Source: Paenibacillus agilis
GTDB taxonomy: Bacteria; Bacillota; Bacilli; Paenibacillales; Paenibacillaceae
NCBI RefSeq assembly: GCF_007786455.1
Contig: NZ_VNJK01000002.1
Location: 310,001 to 374,000 of the forward strand
Reading direction: 5' to 3'
Length of the DNA stretch: 64,000 nucleotides
This document shows, one piece after another, positions 8,011 through 16,095 of the stretch. The notes beneath the pieces were generated by a model that was not told the DNA's origin, searched no databases, and saw only the letters and a list, made by a program, of their open reading frames with translations. Numbering within the stretch: position 1 is the stretch's first letter; each line of letters starts with the position of its first letter. A program made the translations under genes and the position numbers.

Positions 8011-9051
8011 GTGAATCCCTTGAAAAACATGCTCACGAAAGTAACGCTAGCGCTAAGCATCGTCTCTACATTTTCATTAGGAAGCTTGGCAAGTAACACT
8101 TCTGCTCTACCTTCCAACACCTCTCTGCAATTACAACCGACAGAAGCAAAGACAGAATCAGCAGTAGTAACCACACAAGAGACCACAAACAAACCGTTAT
8201 CTACTAAATCATCCAAGCACAAAAATGTCATCGCGAACATGAAAAAGCTAGCCAGTAAAGCTAAATATGCACATGAGTTAATTACGTACATGGATAAACA
8301 TATTCACAAAGTAAAGCCTGAGCAAGCCACGGAGATGCTCATCATTTTAGAAAAATATTATGAAAATCACGTTGAACAAGTCATTGGCCAGCTAAATGAA
8401 TTAATTGCAAATCCCAAACTACACGCCCAACTTAAGAAGCTCGGCAGCAATCTAAATAAGTTCGATAAAATTAAAGATAAGTCGTTCAAGAAATGGCTGC
8501 TCCTTCAACAAAAAGGCAAGCTAAAGCTAAATTACGACGGTACCCTCTACTTCTACTACGTTGACTATGAAGCGATCCAAAAAGCCTACGGCTCTGCATT
8601 TAACAAAGATACCGCCTTCTACCTTCAATATACGACGCTTAGCAACAAAGAGCTTTACTATATTTATGACGATAACAAAAAACCTCCCTACGAAACACTA
8701 ATGAAACGTGCTGCTGTCATTGACGAATATATACAAGCGACACCTAAGAGCCGACACTTAAAAGAGATAAAGGATTTACACCATGGCTACCTGTGGCAAT
8801 TTTTCAATCGAAATTGGGATGATATGATCGATAAAAAGACTGGAAAGCTTCACCCTAAAATGAAAAAGACGTATGCAAGCTTAATCGAAAAGTACGGTGA
8901 ATCGAGAAGCGGCAGCCTGTTAGTCAAATATGTAGATTTAATTGCACAGCATAAAGACGCCATTTCAGATAGCGATGGAAATATCCTGCCGTATATGAAT
9001 AAATTTTGGGAAGAAGAATATAGCAAGCTTTATAAAGAGACATTTAAATAA
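8011..9051 (+). CDS. Secreted lysine-rich protein of unknown function
   Basis: A 346-residue product that I do not recognise. The N-terminus (NMLTKVTLALSIVSTFSLGSLAS) is a signal peptide, followed by a Ser/Thr-rich stretch to about residue 65. The rest is rich in lysine and aromatic residues, predicted mostly helical, with tyrosine-rich segments (YFYYVDYEAIQKAYG, LYYIYDDNKK). No catalytic motif, lipobox, LPXTG or repeat is evident. GTG at 8011 has AGGAAAGG just upstream; a TTG at 8020 is possible. A strong bidirectional hairpin follows. Divergent orientation to the WYL regulator and shared TGTCACCAA elements suggest common control. Confidence 0.75.
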   Translation: MNPLKNMLTKVTLALSIVSTFSLGSLASNTSALPSNTSLQLQPTEAKTESAVVTTQETTNKPLSTKSSKHKNVIANMKKLASKAKYAHELITYMDKHIHKVKPEQATEMLIILEKYYENHVEQVIGQLNELIANPKLHAQLKKLGSNLNKFDKIKDKSFKKWLLLQQKGKLKLNYDGTLYFYYVDYEAIQKAYGSAFNKDTAFYLQYTTLSNKELYYIYDDNKKPPYETLMKRAAVIDEYIQATPKSRHLKEIKDLHHGYLWQFFNRNWDDMIDKKTGKLHPKMKKTYASLIEKYGESRSGSLLVKYVDLIAQHKDAISDSDGNILPYMNKFWEEEYSKLYKETFK

Positions 9052-9107
9052 CAGCTTCAGCATGAGGCACGCCCTATCGAATATTTACAAACGCTACGAT
9101 AAAAAAA

Positions 9108-9135
9108 GGGTTGTTCCCACCATGGGGAACAACCC
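9108..9135. terminator. Bidirectional terminator between the secreted-protein and RND genes
   Basis: GGGTTGTTCCC (9108-9118) and GGGAACAACCC (9125-9135) form a perfect 11-bp stem with a 6-nt loop. It is flanked by seven A on the left and five T on the right, so it can stop transcription from both convergent genes. Confidence 0.93.
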
Positions 9136-9193
9136 TTTTTACATTTTTACGTTATGCTATCAATCACGAGCATATCGGGATTTATCTAGTAGC

Positions 9194-12100
9194 TTAAGCA
9201 GCGTTAGCCTTTTTCTTCTTCTCTTTACGGCTAATTTTGCTAACTGCCTCATAAACGATCGGCACGACTAGCAATGTAAGCAATGTAGAGCTCGTCAATC
9301 CACCGATAACGGTTACGCCAAGACCGCGGGAAATAACGCCGCTGCCTTCCATACCCATCGCAAGCGGAATCAATGCCCCGATTGTCGCGATAGCCGTCAT
9401 CAGGATCGGACGAAGACGTGTTGCTGCCGCTTCAAGCAACGCTTCGCGAACAGAATATCCTTCTTCTTCCTTCTGGATAACGCGGTCGATCAATACGATC
9501 GCATTCGTTACGACGATACCGATAAGCATCAGCATACCAATCAAGGACGAGACGCTGATCGTCTCTCCTGCGATAAACAGCGCGACAATCGCACCAATTA
9601 TCGTGAATGGTAGAGAGAACAAGATTGCAAATGGTGCTAGACCGCCGCCAAATGTAATCACAAGCACCAGGTATACGATTGCGATAGCCGCGAGCATTGC
9701 AATACCAAGCTGTTTGAACGACTCTTCAATATCAGCTGTTACCCCGCCTGTAGAAATTTCAACGCCTACAGGAAGCTTCATCGCATCGACTTCTTTTTGT
9801 ACAGCAGCAGATACTTCCGATACATTTGTACCTGCAATTTTACCGCTCACGTCTAGAACGAGACGACCGTTCTTACGTGTAATCGTGTCAGATGTTGTAC
9901 CTTCGTTCAGCTCAACAACATCCTTCACTTTCACTTTCGTGCCAAGTGGTGTTGTAAGCTCGCGGTTCAGCAAATCATCAATAGAGTTTGCCTTCTGTTC
10001 CTTCACCTGCAAGTATACATTCAGTTCTTCGCCGTCTTTCTCAACGGTCGTCAACACAGGACGTTCACGCTGCTGGCTAAGTTCCATACCGACCTGAGCA
10101 GATGTTAAACCATATTGGCTTAACTTCTTATGATCAATCGTTAACGTATACTCCTCATACGCATCAGACAAGCTGGACTCGACGTCCTTCAAGCCTTCAA
10201 CTGTAGACATACGCTTCTCTAGTTCTTCAACAACTGGCTTCATTTTCTCCATGCTGTCACCGAACACATACATCTTCATATCATTGCCGCTAAATCCGCC
10301 AGTGGCCATGTCCATTTGGCCCCACTCGCCTTTTGGCGTTTTCGCCTGCAAGTCTGTTATAACCTGTTCTTTCAGCTCAGTAAAGTTAGGCGTGTCCGGA
10401 TTATAGCTAATAAAGAACAACGCCTGATTGCGTGCTCCCGGACTCATTGGGTTCTCACTACCTACTGAATACTGTACAACATCTGCGTATTCACTGGCGC
10501 GGAAATACTCTTCTGCCATTGCAGATGTCTTCTTCACATCTTCTAGTGTTTGACCTGCTTCAGGATTGAAGGTTGCGATAACCATCTTCTGTTCCTCAGA
10601 CGGCAGGAAGCTAACGCCAACGAATGGTGTAAGCAACAAACTTCCTACAAGCAAGGCAACCGCGATTAGCGATGTAATTACTTTATGATTCAAAGACCAT
10701 TGCAGCGTTTGCTTATATGCCAAAGCCAAACGGCCCGGGTTATCTTCATGATGCTGATGTTTATCGCTAATACCGTTTTTGAACATTTGATGTGCCATCA
10801 TTGGTACGATCGTAATCGCAACAACCAAGGATGCAAGCAAGGCAAATACGATCGTCAAGCCGAATGGCAAGAACATTTCACCGACCATCCCCGAAACGAG
10901 ACCGAGCGGCAAGAATACCGCAATCGTTACGATAGTAGAGGACAAAATCGGCATAAACATTTCTTTCGTTGCCTCACGAATGAGATCGAATCCTTTTAGC
11001 TTCTCTTGCTTCAAGGACATACGACGATAAATATTTTCAACAACAACGATAGAGTCATCGACAACGCGTCCGATCGCGACCGTCATCGCACCAAGCGTCA
11101 TAATATTGAGCGTAATATCCATTTGGTTCAATAGGAGAACCGCAATAAGCAAGGACAATGGAATCGATACAACCGAGATAAGCGTTGTACGAAGGTTGCG
11201 CAAGAATAGCAAAATGATAAGCATAGCGAAACCTGCACCGAACAAAGCTTTACTTAGCATCGTGTTTACCGAATCTTCAATCGGTTTACCTTGATCGGAT
11301 GTAGAAATAAACGTCAAATCAGGGTACTTCGCTTCAAAGTCTGCAACGACAGCCTTCACAGCATTTACAACCTCAACCGTATTCGCGTCCGCAGCTTTTA
11401 CGATCTGCATACCGATAGCATCTTGACCGTTCGTACGGGATACGGACTCTGCTTGACCTGTCAGCTTAATGTCAGCCACTTCACTAAGCTTAACTGTTGG
11501 CATCTTCAAATCTGCAGCTGCCTGCCCTTGTGCACCAGGAGGAATTGCCTGAGCTCCTGCTCCTGCACCCGCAGCAGATTGACCCGCTGCACCTGGCATT
11601 GCTCCCATTCCAGCTCCAGGCATTGCCGGTTGTTGTGCACCAGCACCTGCTCCGCCCATTGCAGCCGGATTGTACGGAATTTCAAGATTGCGCAGCTCTT
11701 CCAACGTCGTCAGCTTACCATCAACAACAACGGATTGCTCCGTATCACCGAATTGGTACAAGCCTAGCGGGAAGCGCAAGTTAGAAGCTTGCAGCAATCC
11801 ACGAACTGTATCCTCTTGCAAGCCATATTTCTTCATCTGATCGTCCTTGAACGTCAGCTGCACTTCATCTACTTGTTGACCGGAAACTTGGATGCTGGCA
11901 ACGCCATCAACACCTTCAAGCTTTGGTACGATTTCTTCTTCCACTTGCTTCGTCAGCTCTGCAAGCGATTGTTTGTCATTCGCTGCACTCAACGTAATAA
12001 CAGGGAAAGCACTGAAGCTCATACGAGATACTTTCGGAGATTGCACGCCTTCTGGCAAGCTAAGCTCAGCCATCATGCTCTTCACTTCTGCTTCTGCCTT

Positions 12101-12409
12101 CTCCATATCTGTATCGAAATCATACATAATCGTTATCGCGGATGCATTCTGGAACGATGAGGAATCGACGCTATCGACTCCCGCCAAGTTCTGTATCCTC
12201 TGCTCTATTGGCTTGGTGACTTCATCAGCCACTTCCTGTGGAGCAGCTCCTGGATACACAGTCGTTACCGTTACAACAGGTGTCGTAATATCCGGCAGTG
12301 TCTCCATTTTCATTTGCGTACCTGAGTACAATCCCGATACAACTACAATAATCGTGATTAGCCACAGCGCAAATTTGTTTTTCAAAGAAAAATTAATAAT
12401 ACTGTTCAA
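9194..12409 (-). CDS. RND-family multidrug efflux transporter (SwrC/AcrB-like)
   Basis: About 1071 residues, close to B. subtilis SwrC (1065). It shows the RND plan: a first helix (FALWLITIIVVVSGLYSG), two large extracytoplasmic loops, and twelve helices with GAMTVAIGRVVDDSIVVVENIYR and LIGIVVTNAIVLIDRV in helices 4 and 10. SwrC-type pumps export surfactants and drugs by proton antiport without an outer-membrane partner. TTG at 12409 is chosen because GGAGGA lies six bases upstream; the longer frame reads through this site. Residues about 248-300 are a Gly/Ala/Pro/Gln-rich insertion absent from the basic RND fold. It is divergent from a TetR regulator and ends at a shared terminator. Confidence 0.93.
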   Translation of the reverse strand: MNSIINFSLKNKFALWLITIIVVVSGLYSGTQMKMETLPDITTPVVTVTTVYPGAAPQEVADEVTKPIEQRIQNLAGVDSVDSSSFQNASAITIMYDFDTDMEKAEAEVKSMMAELSLPEGVQSPKVSRMSFSAFPVITLSAANDKQSLAELTKQVEEEIVPKLEGVDGVASIQVSGQQVDEVQLTFKDDQMKKYGLQEDTVRGLLQASNLRFPLGLYQFGDTEQSVVVDGKLTTLEELRNLEIPYNPAAMGGAGAGAQQPAMPGAGMGAMPGAAGQSAAGAGAGAQAIPPGAQGQAAADLKMPTVKLSEVADIKLTGQAESVSRTNGQDAIGMQIVKAADANTVEVVNAVKAVVADFEAKYPDLTFISTSDQGKPIEDSVNTMLSKALFGAGFAMLIILLFLRNLRTTLISVVSIPLSLLIAVLLLNQMDITLNIMTLGAMTVAIGRVVDDSIVVVENIYRRMSLKQEKLKGFDLIREATKEMFMPILSSTIVTIAVFLPLGLVSGMVGEMFLPFGLTIVFALLASLVVAITIVPMMAHQMFKNGISDKHQHHEDNPGRLALAYKQTLQWSLNHKVITSLIAVALLVGSLLLTPFVGVSFLPSEEQKMVIATFNPEAGQTLEDVKKTSAMAEEYFRASEYADVVQYSVGSENPMSPGARNQALFFISYNPDTPNFTELKEQVITDLQAKTPKGEWGQMDMATGGFSGNDMKMYVFGDSMEKMKPVVEELEKRMSTVEGLKDVESSLSDAYEEYTLTIDHKKLSQYGLTSAQVGMELSQQRERPVLTTVEKDGEELNVYLQVKEQKANSIDDLLNRELTTPLGTKVKVKDVVELNEGTTSDTITRKNGRLVLDVSGKIAGTNVSEVSAAVQKEVDAMKLPVGVEISTGGVTADIEESFKQLGIAMLAAIAIVYLVLVITFGGGLAPFAILFSLPFTIIGAIVALFIAGETISVSSLIGMLMLIGIVVTNAIVLIDRVIQKEEEGYSVREALLEAAATRLRPILMTAIATIGALIPLAMGMEGSGVISRGLGVTVIGGLTSSTLLTLLVVPIVYEAVSKISRKEKKKKANAA

Positions 12410-12520
12410 CGTTTCTCCTCCACTTCTATTTAGCTCTTCAACCCTCGTCTCTGTTATCGCGCACATCGAATAACAAAGACGGCGGGTACCTATAGCTTTA
12501 CATCCTTATAAACATTACTT

Positions 12521-12575
12521 TTGACTGACTAGTCATAATAATATAAAATATAACTGACCAGACAGTCGGAGTCAA
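12521..12575. promoter_or_regulatory. Interlocked divergent promoters with two TetR operator candidates
   Basis: Rightward: TTGACT (12521-12526), 17 nt, TAAAAT (12544-12549) for tetR. Leftward: TTGACT (complement of 12570-12575), 17 nt, TATATT (complement of 12547-12552) for the RND gene. The two -10 boxes share bases. Each spacer holds a related element, ACTGACTAGTCA and ACTGACCAGACA (10 of 12 identical); the first contains the perfect palindrome TGACTAGTCA. One regulator could thus repress both genes. Confidence 0.8.
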
Positions 12576-12661
12576 CTAGTGGACGTCGTTCAGAATGAAC
12601 ATTGACGAACAGAGCATTCGCGTCATAATAAAGGTACCCGACATAAATAGGAGCGTATCAA

Positions 12662-13549
12662 ATGAAGGAAAAAGAAAAATGGTTGATCGAGGCTGGTATG
12701 AAGCTATTCGCTCGCAAAGGTGTATTGGCTACTTCCATACAAGAAATCGCTACCGAAAGCGGCATTTCCAAAGGTGCTTTCTACTTATATTTTGATTCCA
12801 AAGAAGACCTGCTGCTGGCGATATTTAGATACTATTACGACCTTATCAATACCAAAGTTAACGAAGTGGGACAACATATAACAGACCCGAAGGAACGGTT
12901 CGTTCGCCAGCTCCAAGTACAGCTGGAGGAGATTGAAAAGCATAAAGAATTTATCGTTATGCATGCACGCGAGCATGCCATTCCGTTTAATAAAGATATT
13001 GCAGAATTTGTGTTTACAATGCGGGATGAGATGTTTGCTTTTTTCCGGAACCATCTCATTCGAATTTACGGTGAACAGCGTGTTCAGCCCTATGTAACAG
13101 ACCTTACCTTGCTTACGCAAGGCATGATGCAAGTATTCTGTGAGATGATGCTGCTTCATAATAAGCCAAGCGACCTTGCAGAATCAGCAGCTTATATGTT
13201 ACAACGCATCGAACATTTGCTAGAAGGCTTCGAGCGCTCTGGTGATAAGCCAATTTTCGAATCTTATTACAACCATAGTATGTGCTTGTCATACGCAACC
13301 GAGCCAGCCGATCCTAAGCAGCAGTTGCTGCAGGAGCTTCATACACTGGCAAAGGGAGCAGCAAATACGGCCGATGACGAGCATCTTCGCATTACTTTGG
13401 ATGTGCTGATCGAGGAGCTAACAGCCGATGAGCCACGTCAACCAATAGTTGAAGGCATGCTGTACAACTTACGAAATTATGAAGCACTAGCACCTACTAT
13501 TGAGAAAGTTCGCAATCAATTCAGCAGCGCTTCTAACTCATCAAAATGA
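12662..13549 (+). CDS. TetR/AcrR-family transcriptional regulator
   Basis: A 295-residue protein with a TetR N-terminal helix-turn-helix (about 5-52: GMKLFARKGVLATSIQEIATESGISKGAFYLYFDSKEDLL). The ligand-binding half (about 60-290) is longer than in the usual 190-220-residue TetR proteins; the final 80 residues appear to be an additional helical segment. ATG at 12662 follows AGGAG with 8-nt spacing. Its position opposite the RND pump and the paired operator candidates in the 250-nt gap indicate that it represses the pump and itself, and probably senses a pump substrate. Confidence 0.93.
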   Translation: MKEKEKWLIEAGMKLFARKGVLATSIQEIATESGISKGAFYLYFDSKEDLLLAIFRYYYDLINTKVNEVGQHITDPKERFVRQLQVQLEEIEKHKEFIVMHAREHAIPFNKDIAEFVFTMRDEMFAFFRNHLIRIYGEQRVQPYVTDLTLLTQGMMQVFCEMMLLHNKPSDLAESAAYMLQRIEHLLEGFERSGDKPIFESYYNHSMCLSYATEPADPKQQLLQELHTLAKGAANTADDEHLRITLDVLIEELTADEPRQPIVEGMLYNLRNYEALAPTIEKVRNQFSSASNSSK

Positions 13550-13603
13550 AGATAAGGCAGAGACATGTAAGAGATAATCTTTTGGATACAACAACCTCTC
13601 TTT

Positions 13604-13644
13604 CAAATAAAAGAGGCGAAGCAACCTCAACGGTCCCTCGCCTC
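13604..13644 (-). terminator. Terminator of the diguanylate cyclase gene
   Basis: Read leftward, GAGGCGA (complement of 13638-13644) pairs with TCGCCTC (complement of 13613-13619) across an 18-nt loop and is followed by TTTTATTT. The tetR gene ends on the other side without a separate hairpin. Confidence 0.65.
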
Positions 13645-13691
13645 ATTCTGTGATCTTCCTATATATTTAGGAAGCTAAGCTACTACATTTT

Positions 13692-15476
13692 CTACTGCCC
13701 ATGTATCCGAACTTGGTTGCGGCCCGCTTGCTTTGCCTCGTACATCGATTGATCCGCCAACTGTATCAGCAGGCTTTCTTGTCCTTCCTGCTCAGGCTGT
13801 ACCTGCATCGTAAAGCTGCCCAAGCTGCAAGTTACGACTGAAAATGCTGGCGATACATTGTGCATAATGCCTAAATGTTCTACGGTTAAGCGCACAGATT
13901 CAGCAATAACAGCTGCCTGTATTTTATCTGTCTGCGGTAAAATAATCGCGAACTCTTCACCGCCATAGCGAGCTACGATCGCATTAGAGTCGGATAATGC
14001 ATCTCGTACCGCATGGGCTACACGCGTTAGGCACTCGTCTCCTTGCTGGTGACCATACGTATCATTGTACAACTTGAAATAGTCGAGATCGAACAGCATA
14101 AGCGTTAGCGGTGTGCCTTCTTCTGTTGAAGCATGCCATTCCCGCTGCAGTACCTGATCGAAATAACGTCGATTGTACACTCCCGTCAAACCATCTCGGA
14201 ACGAGAAATCTTTTAATAAATGGTTTGCCATTTGCAGCTTCTCATTCGCTTCTTTCATTCGCTGCTCTGACACAATCCGTAACGTAACATCGCGGTAAAA
14301 GATCGAGAGCCCCCCTTCTGTAGGGTACATTCTCGTCTCCAGCCAACGCTGCTTAGGCTCATCAAACCAAAGAAATTCGGTTCTGACCTTTTCCGTCATT
14401 GTGCGCATACTATGCTCATACCATTCCGTATCTAGCAAATGCGTATTATATACCCAAAAGTGCTTGCCCTTTACTTCCGAAAATATAATGCCCTCAAACT
14501 GTTCTGCACTCTTGTTCACAAACATAAATCTCCAATCATTGCTCAGCGCCACGAAGCAATCCGATAAGCTGTTTAACGTGTTATTGAGGTGCGTCTGTGA
14601 CCGTTTGAGTTGTGCCTGTGAGCGAGTCAAACGAATATAGAGCTGATTCACTTCAAAGAACAACACAGCAAGTGCAGCTGTAGCCGACAACAGCGCATTA
14701 AAGCGCGCCATATACCAACCAACACTGTATCTTTCACCTGCGTACAAGGTTAGAATGACGTCTAAACAGAACGTAAATACCGATAGCGTCAGCCATATAT
14801 GCAGCACACTGTTGAATTTCGTCCTTAGCAACAACATCGTAAACGCTATTACATTTAAGCCAGCAACAACAGGTCCTATCCCTGAGTAGACAAGCTTTTC
14901 ATAATTATGCCCATCTAAAAATGCCGGAAGGGAAGCACGATAGTAGTACAGCAAATAAGTCACAACGACAACGACAGCTCCTGTTCCTAGCAGCATCCCC
15001 CATCGCAACAACTTCTCCCTGCTGAACTTCGCAGGCTGAATGTTCCTTTTCAAATTCAACGAATATAAAATAATGCCTATCGGATAACCAATATGCCATA
15101 CCAACCATAGCCAAAGGGATAATTGCTCCAAATTGCCTACCCAATGATACGGTAGTATACCCGGAAAAGCAGCGGCATGCGGAATAACGATAAGTGCTGT
15201 AAATAAGAAGGTCGCGGAAAGAATGAGCAGCGGCTTTTCACCAGATGCCCGATATTGTATGTAAAAGAGGTGCGAGGTTACAAAGTCCCCGATCAATACC
15301 CATGCAATGAAGAGAGGATAAAAAGCATTTACTTCTAGGAAATGGTTCTTCGCATAGGGGAGAACAGACATCGACAGACCAATGATCAACAAGCCAACAA
15401 CAGTTGCAATAATCGTCTGCTTTCGTGTTGGCGGTAACTTTAACAAGGTTGTCAATGGATCCTTCATATCTGACAT
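13692..15476 (-). CDS. Membrane diguanylate cyclase (MASE4-PAS-GGDEF)
   Basis: A 594-residue protein with an N-terminal MASE4 membrane sensor (about 20-275, eight or so helices; YPLFIAWVLIGDFVTSHLFYIQYRASG and FTALIVIPHAAAFPGI are typical), a short coiled region, a PAS domain (about 290-410), and a GGDEF domain (about 425-592). The signature is GGEEF near residue 505, with FRDGLTGVYNRRYFDQ and DLDYFKLYNDTYGHQQGD intact, so it should make cyclic di-GMP from GTP. There is no EAL domain. No inhibitory RxxD is visible five residues upstream of GGEEF. It is a single unit ending at its own terminator. Confidence 0.92.
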   Translation of the reverse strand: MSDMKDPLTTLLKLPPTRKQTIIATVVGLLIIGLSMSVLPYAKNHFLEVNAFYPLFIAWVLIGDFVTSHLFYIQYRASGEKPLLILSATFLFTALIVIPHAAAFPGILPYHWVGNLEQLSLWLWLVWHIGYPIGIILYSLNLKRNIQPAKFSREKLLRWGMLLGTGAVVVVVTYLLYYYRASLPAFLDGHNYEKLVYSGIGPVVAGLNVIAFTMLLLRTKFNSVLHIWLTLSVFTFCLDVILTLYAGERYSVGWYMARFNALLSATAALAVLFFEVNQLYIRLTRSQAQLKRSQTHLNNTLNSLSDCFVALSNDWRFMFVNKSAEQFEGIIFSEVKGKHFWVYNTHLLDTEWYEHSMRTMTEKVRTEFLWFDEPKQRWLETRMYPTEGGLSIFYRDVTLRIVSEQRMKEANEKLQMANHLLKDFSFRDGLTGVYNRRYFDQVLQREWHASTEEGTPLTLMLFDLDYFKLYNDTYGHQQGDECLTRVAHAVRDALSDSNAIVARYGGEEFAIILPQTDKIQAAVIAESVRLTVEHLGIMHNVSPAFSVVTCSLGSFTMQVQPEQEGQESLLIQLADQSMYEAKQAGRNQVRIHGQ

Positions 15477-15730
15477 TACTCGTTCAACCTTTCTTCATCA
15501 TTAGTTGCTGCATTGAAATATTCCCAAACAAATTTACTCTCTGCGTAACTTGTTTTCGTTCTTCCTATCTTCCCCGAAATGTAACTTTTATCTTACTACA
15601 AGGAAGATGCAGTGTACACCTACACCCATATGAGAGCTTATAGGGAGCTTATACAATTCATCATTACATGTATCGGTAACTTAGGCTGCTTTACACCTGT
15701 ACATACTGCACCAACTTTATGACAAAGCTA

Positions 15731-15759
15731 TTGACTGCTGAAGCGCAGCCCTATAGAAT
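15731..15759 (+). promoter_or_regulatory. Promoter of the riboswitch-adenine deaminase unit
   Basis: TTGACT (15731-15736) and TAGAAT (15754-15759) are 17 nt apart. Transcription would start near 15766, just ahead of the aptamer. The 240 nt before this, back to the cyclase start, hold nothing else I can support. Confidence 0.65.
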
Positions 15760-15783
15760 AAGTGAAATTATATATGTCACCAT

Positions 15784-15850
15784 CTCGTATAGGGTCGGAA
15801 ATAAGGTCCGACTGTTTCTACCGAACTACCTTAAATAGTTTGACTACGAG
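15784..15850 (+). promoter_or_regulatory. Purine riboswitch aptamer, guanine class
   Basis: The three-way junction is complete. P1 is CTCGTA (15784-15789) with TACGAG (15845-15850); P2 is GTCGGA with TCCGAC around loop AATAAGG; the joining strand is TGTTTCTACC; P3 is AACTA with TAGTT around CCTTAAA. The base just before the P1 3' strand is C (GAC-TACGAG), which is position 74 in B. subtilis xpt numbering. A pyrimidine C there selects guanine or hypoxanthine, whereas adenine aptamers have U. The downstream gene is adenine deaminase. Confidence 0.95.
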
Positions 15851-16033
15851 GGAGGAACAGGCTGCTTCCAAGCTGAACAAGCTTATGGAGTGCAATCGAC
15901 GGTTCATCTAGACAGCAGATTAGAAAAGCAGTGTTTCGCATTTATGCCGCAGCTTTTCCTGCTTGTCTTATTGTGTCTACCCATTTTGGGATAGATCGAA
16001 TCGCAGATATTGCCCGTAGTTCCTTCTACTCCT

Positions 16034-16075
16034 GTCAAACTCTAAGTGTTCGATTCGATACGCTAGAGTTTTTTT
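16034..16075 (+). terminator. Riboswitch-controlled terminator before the adenine deaminase gene
   Basis: AACTCTA (16038-16044) pairs with TAGAGTT (16064-16070), with further inner pairs, followed by a run of T, 6 nt before the ribosome binding site. The bases GTCAAACT (16034-16041) are exactly complementary to AGTTTGAC (15837-15844) in P3 and J3/1 of the aptamer. Ligand binding would hide AGTTTGAC and let the terminator form; without ligand the two stretches can pair and block it. This predicts an OFF switch. Confidence 0.75.
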
Positions 16076-16095
16076 CATTTGGAGGGGAATTGCAA

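Noticed and set aside
9603-10097. 164-codon plus-strand frame inside the RND gene
   Set aside because: Antisense shadow of a conserved long gene, without start signals.
11892-12473. 193-codon plus-strand frame opposite the start of the RND gene
   Set aside because: Antisense to the conserved first loop of the pump; no ribosome binding site, and the frame ends upstream of the mapped divergent promoters.
15931-16095. N-terminal extension of adenine deaminase
   Set aside because: The extra codons cross the riboswitch terminator, lack a ribosome binding site and do not fit the family start.
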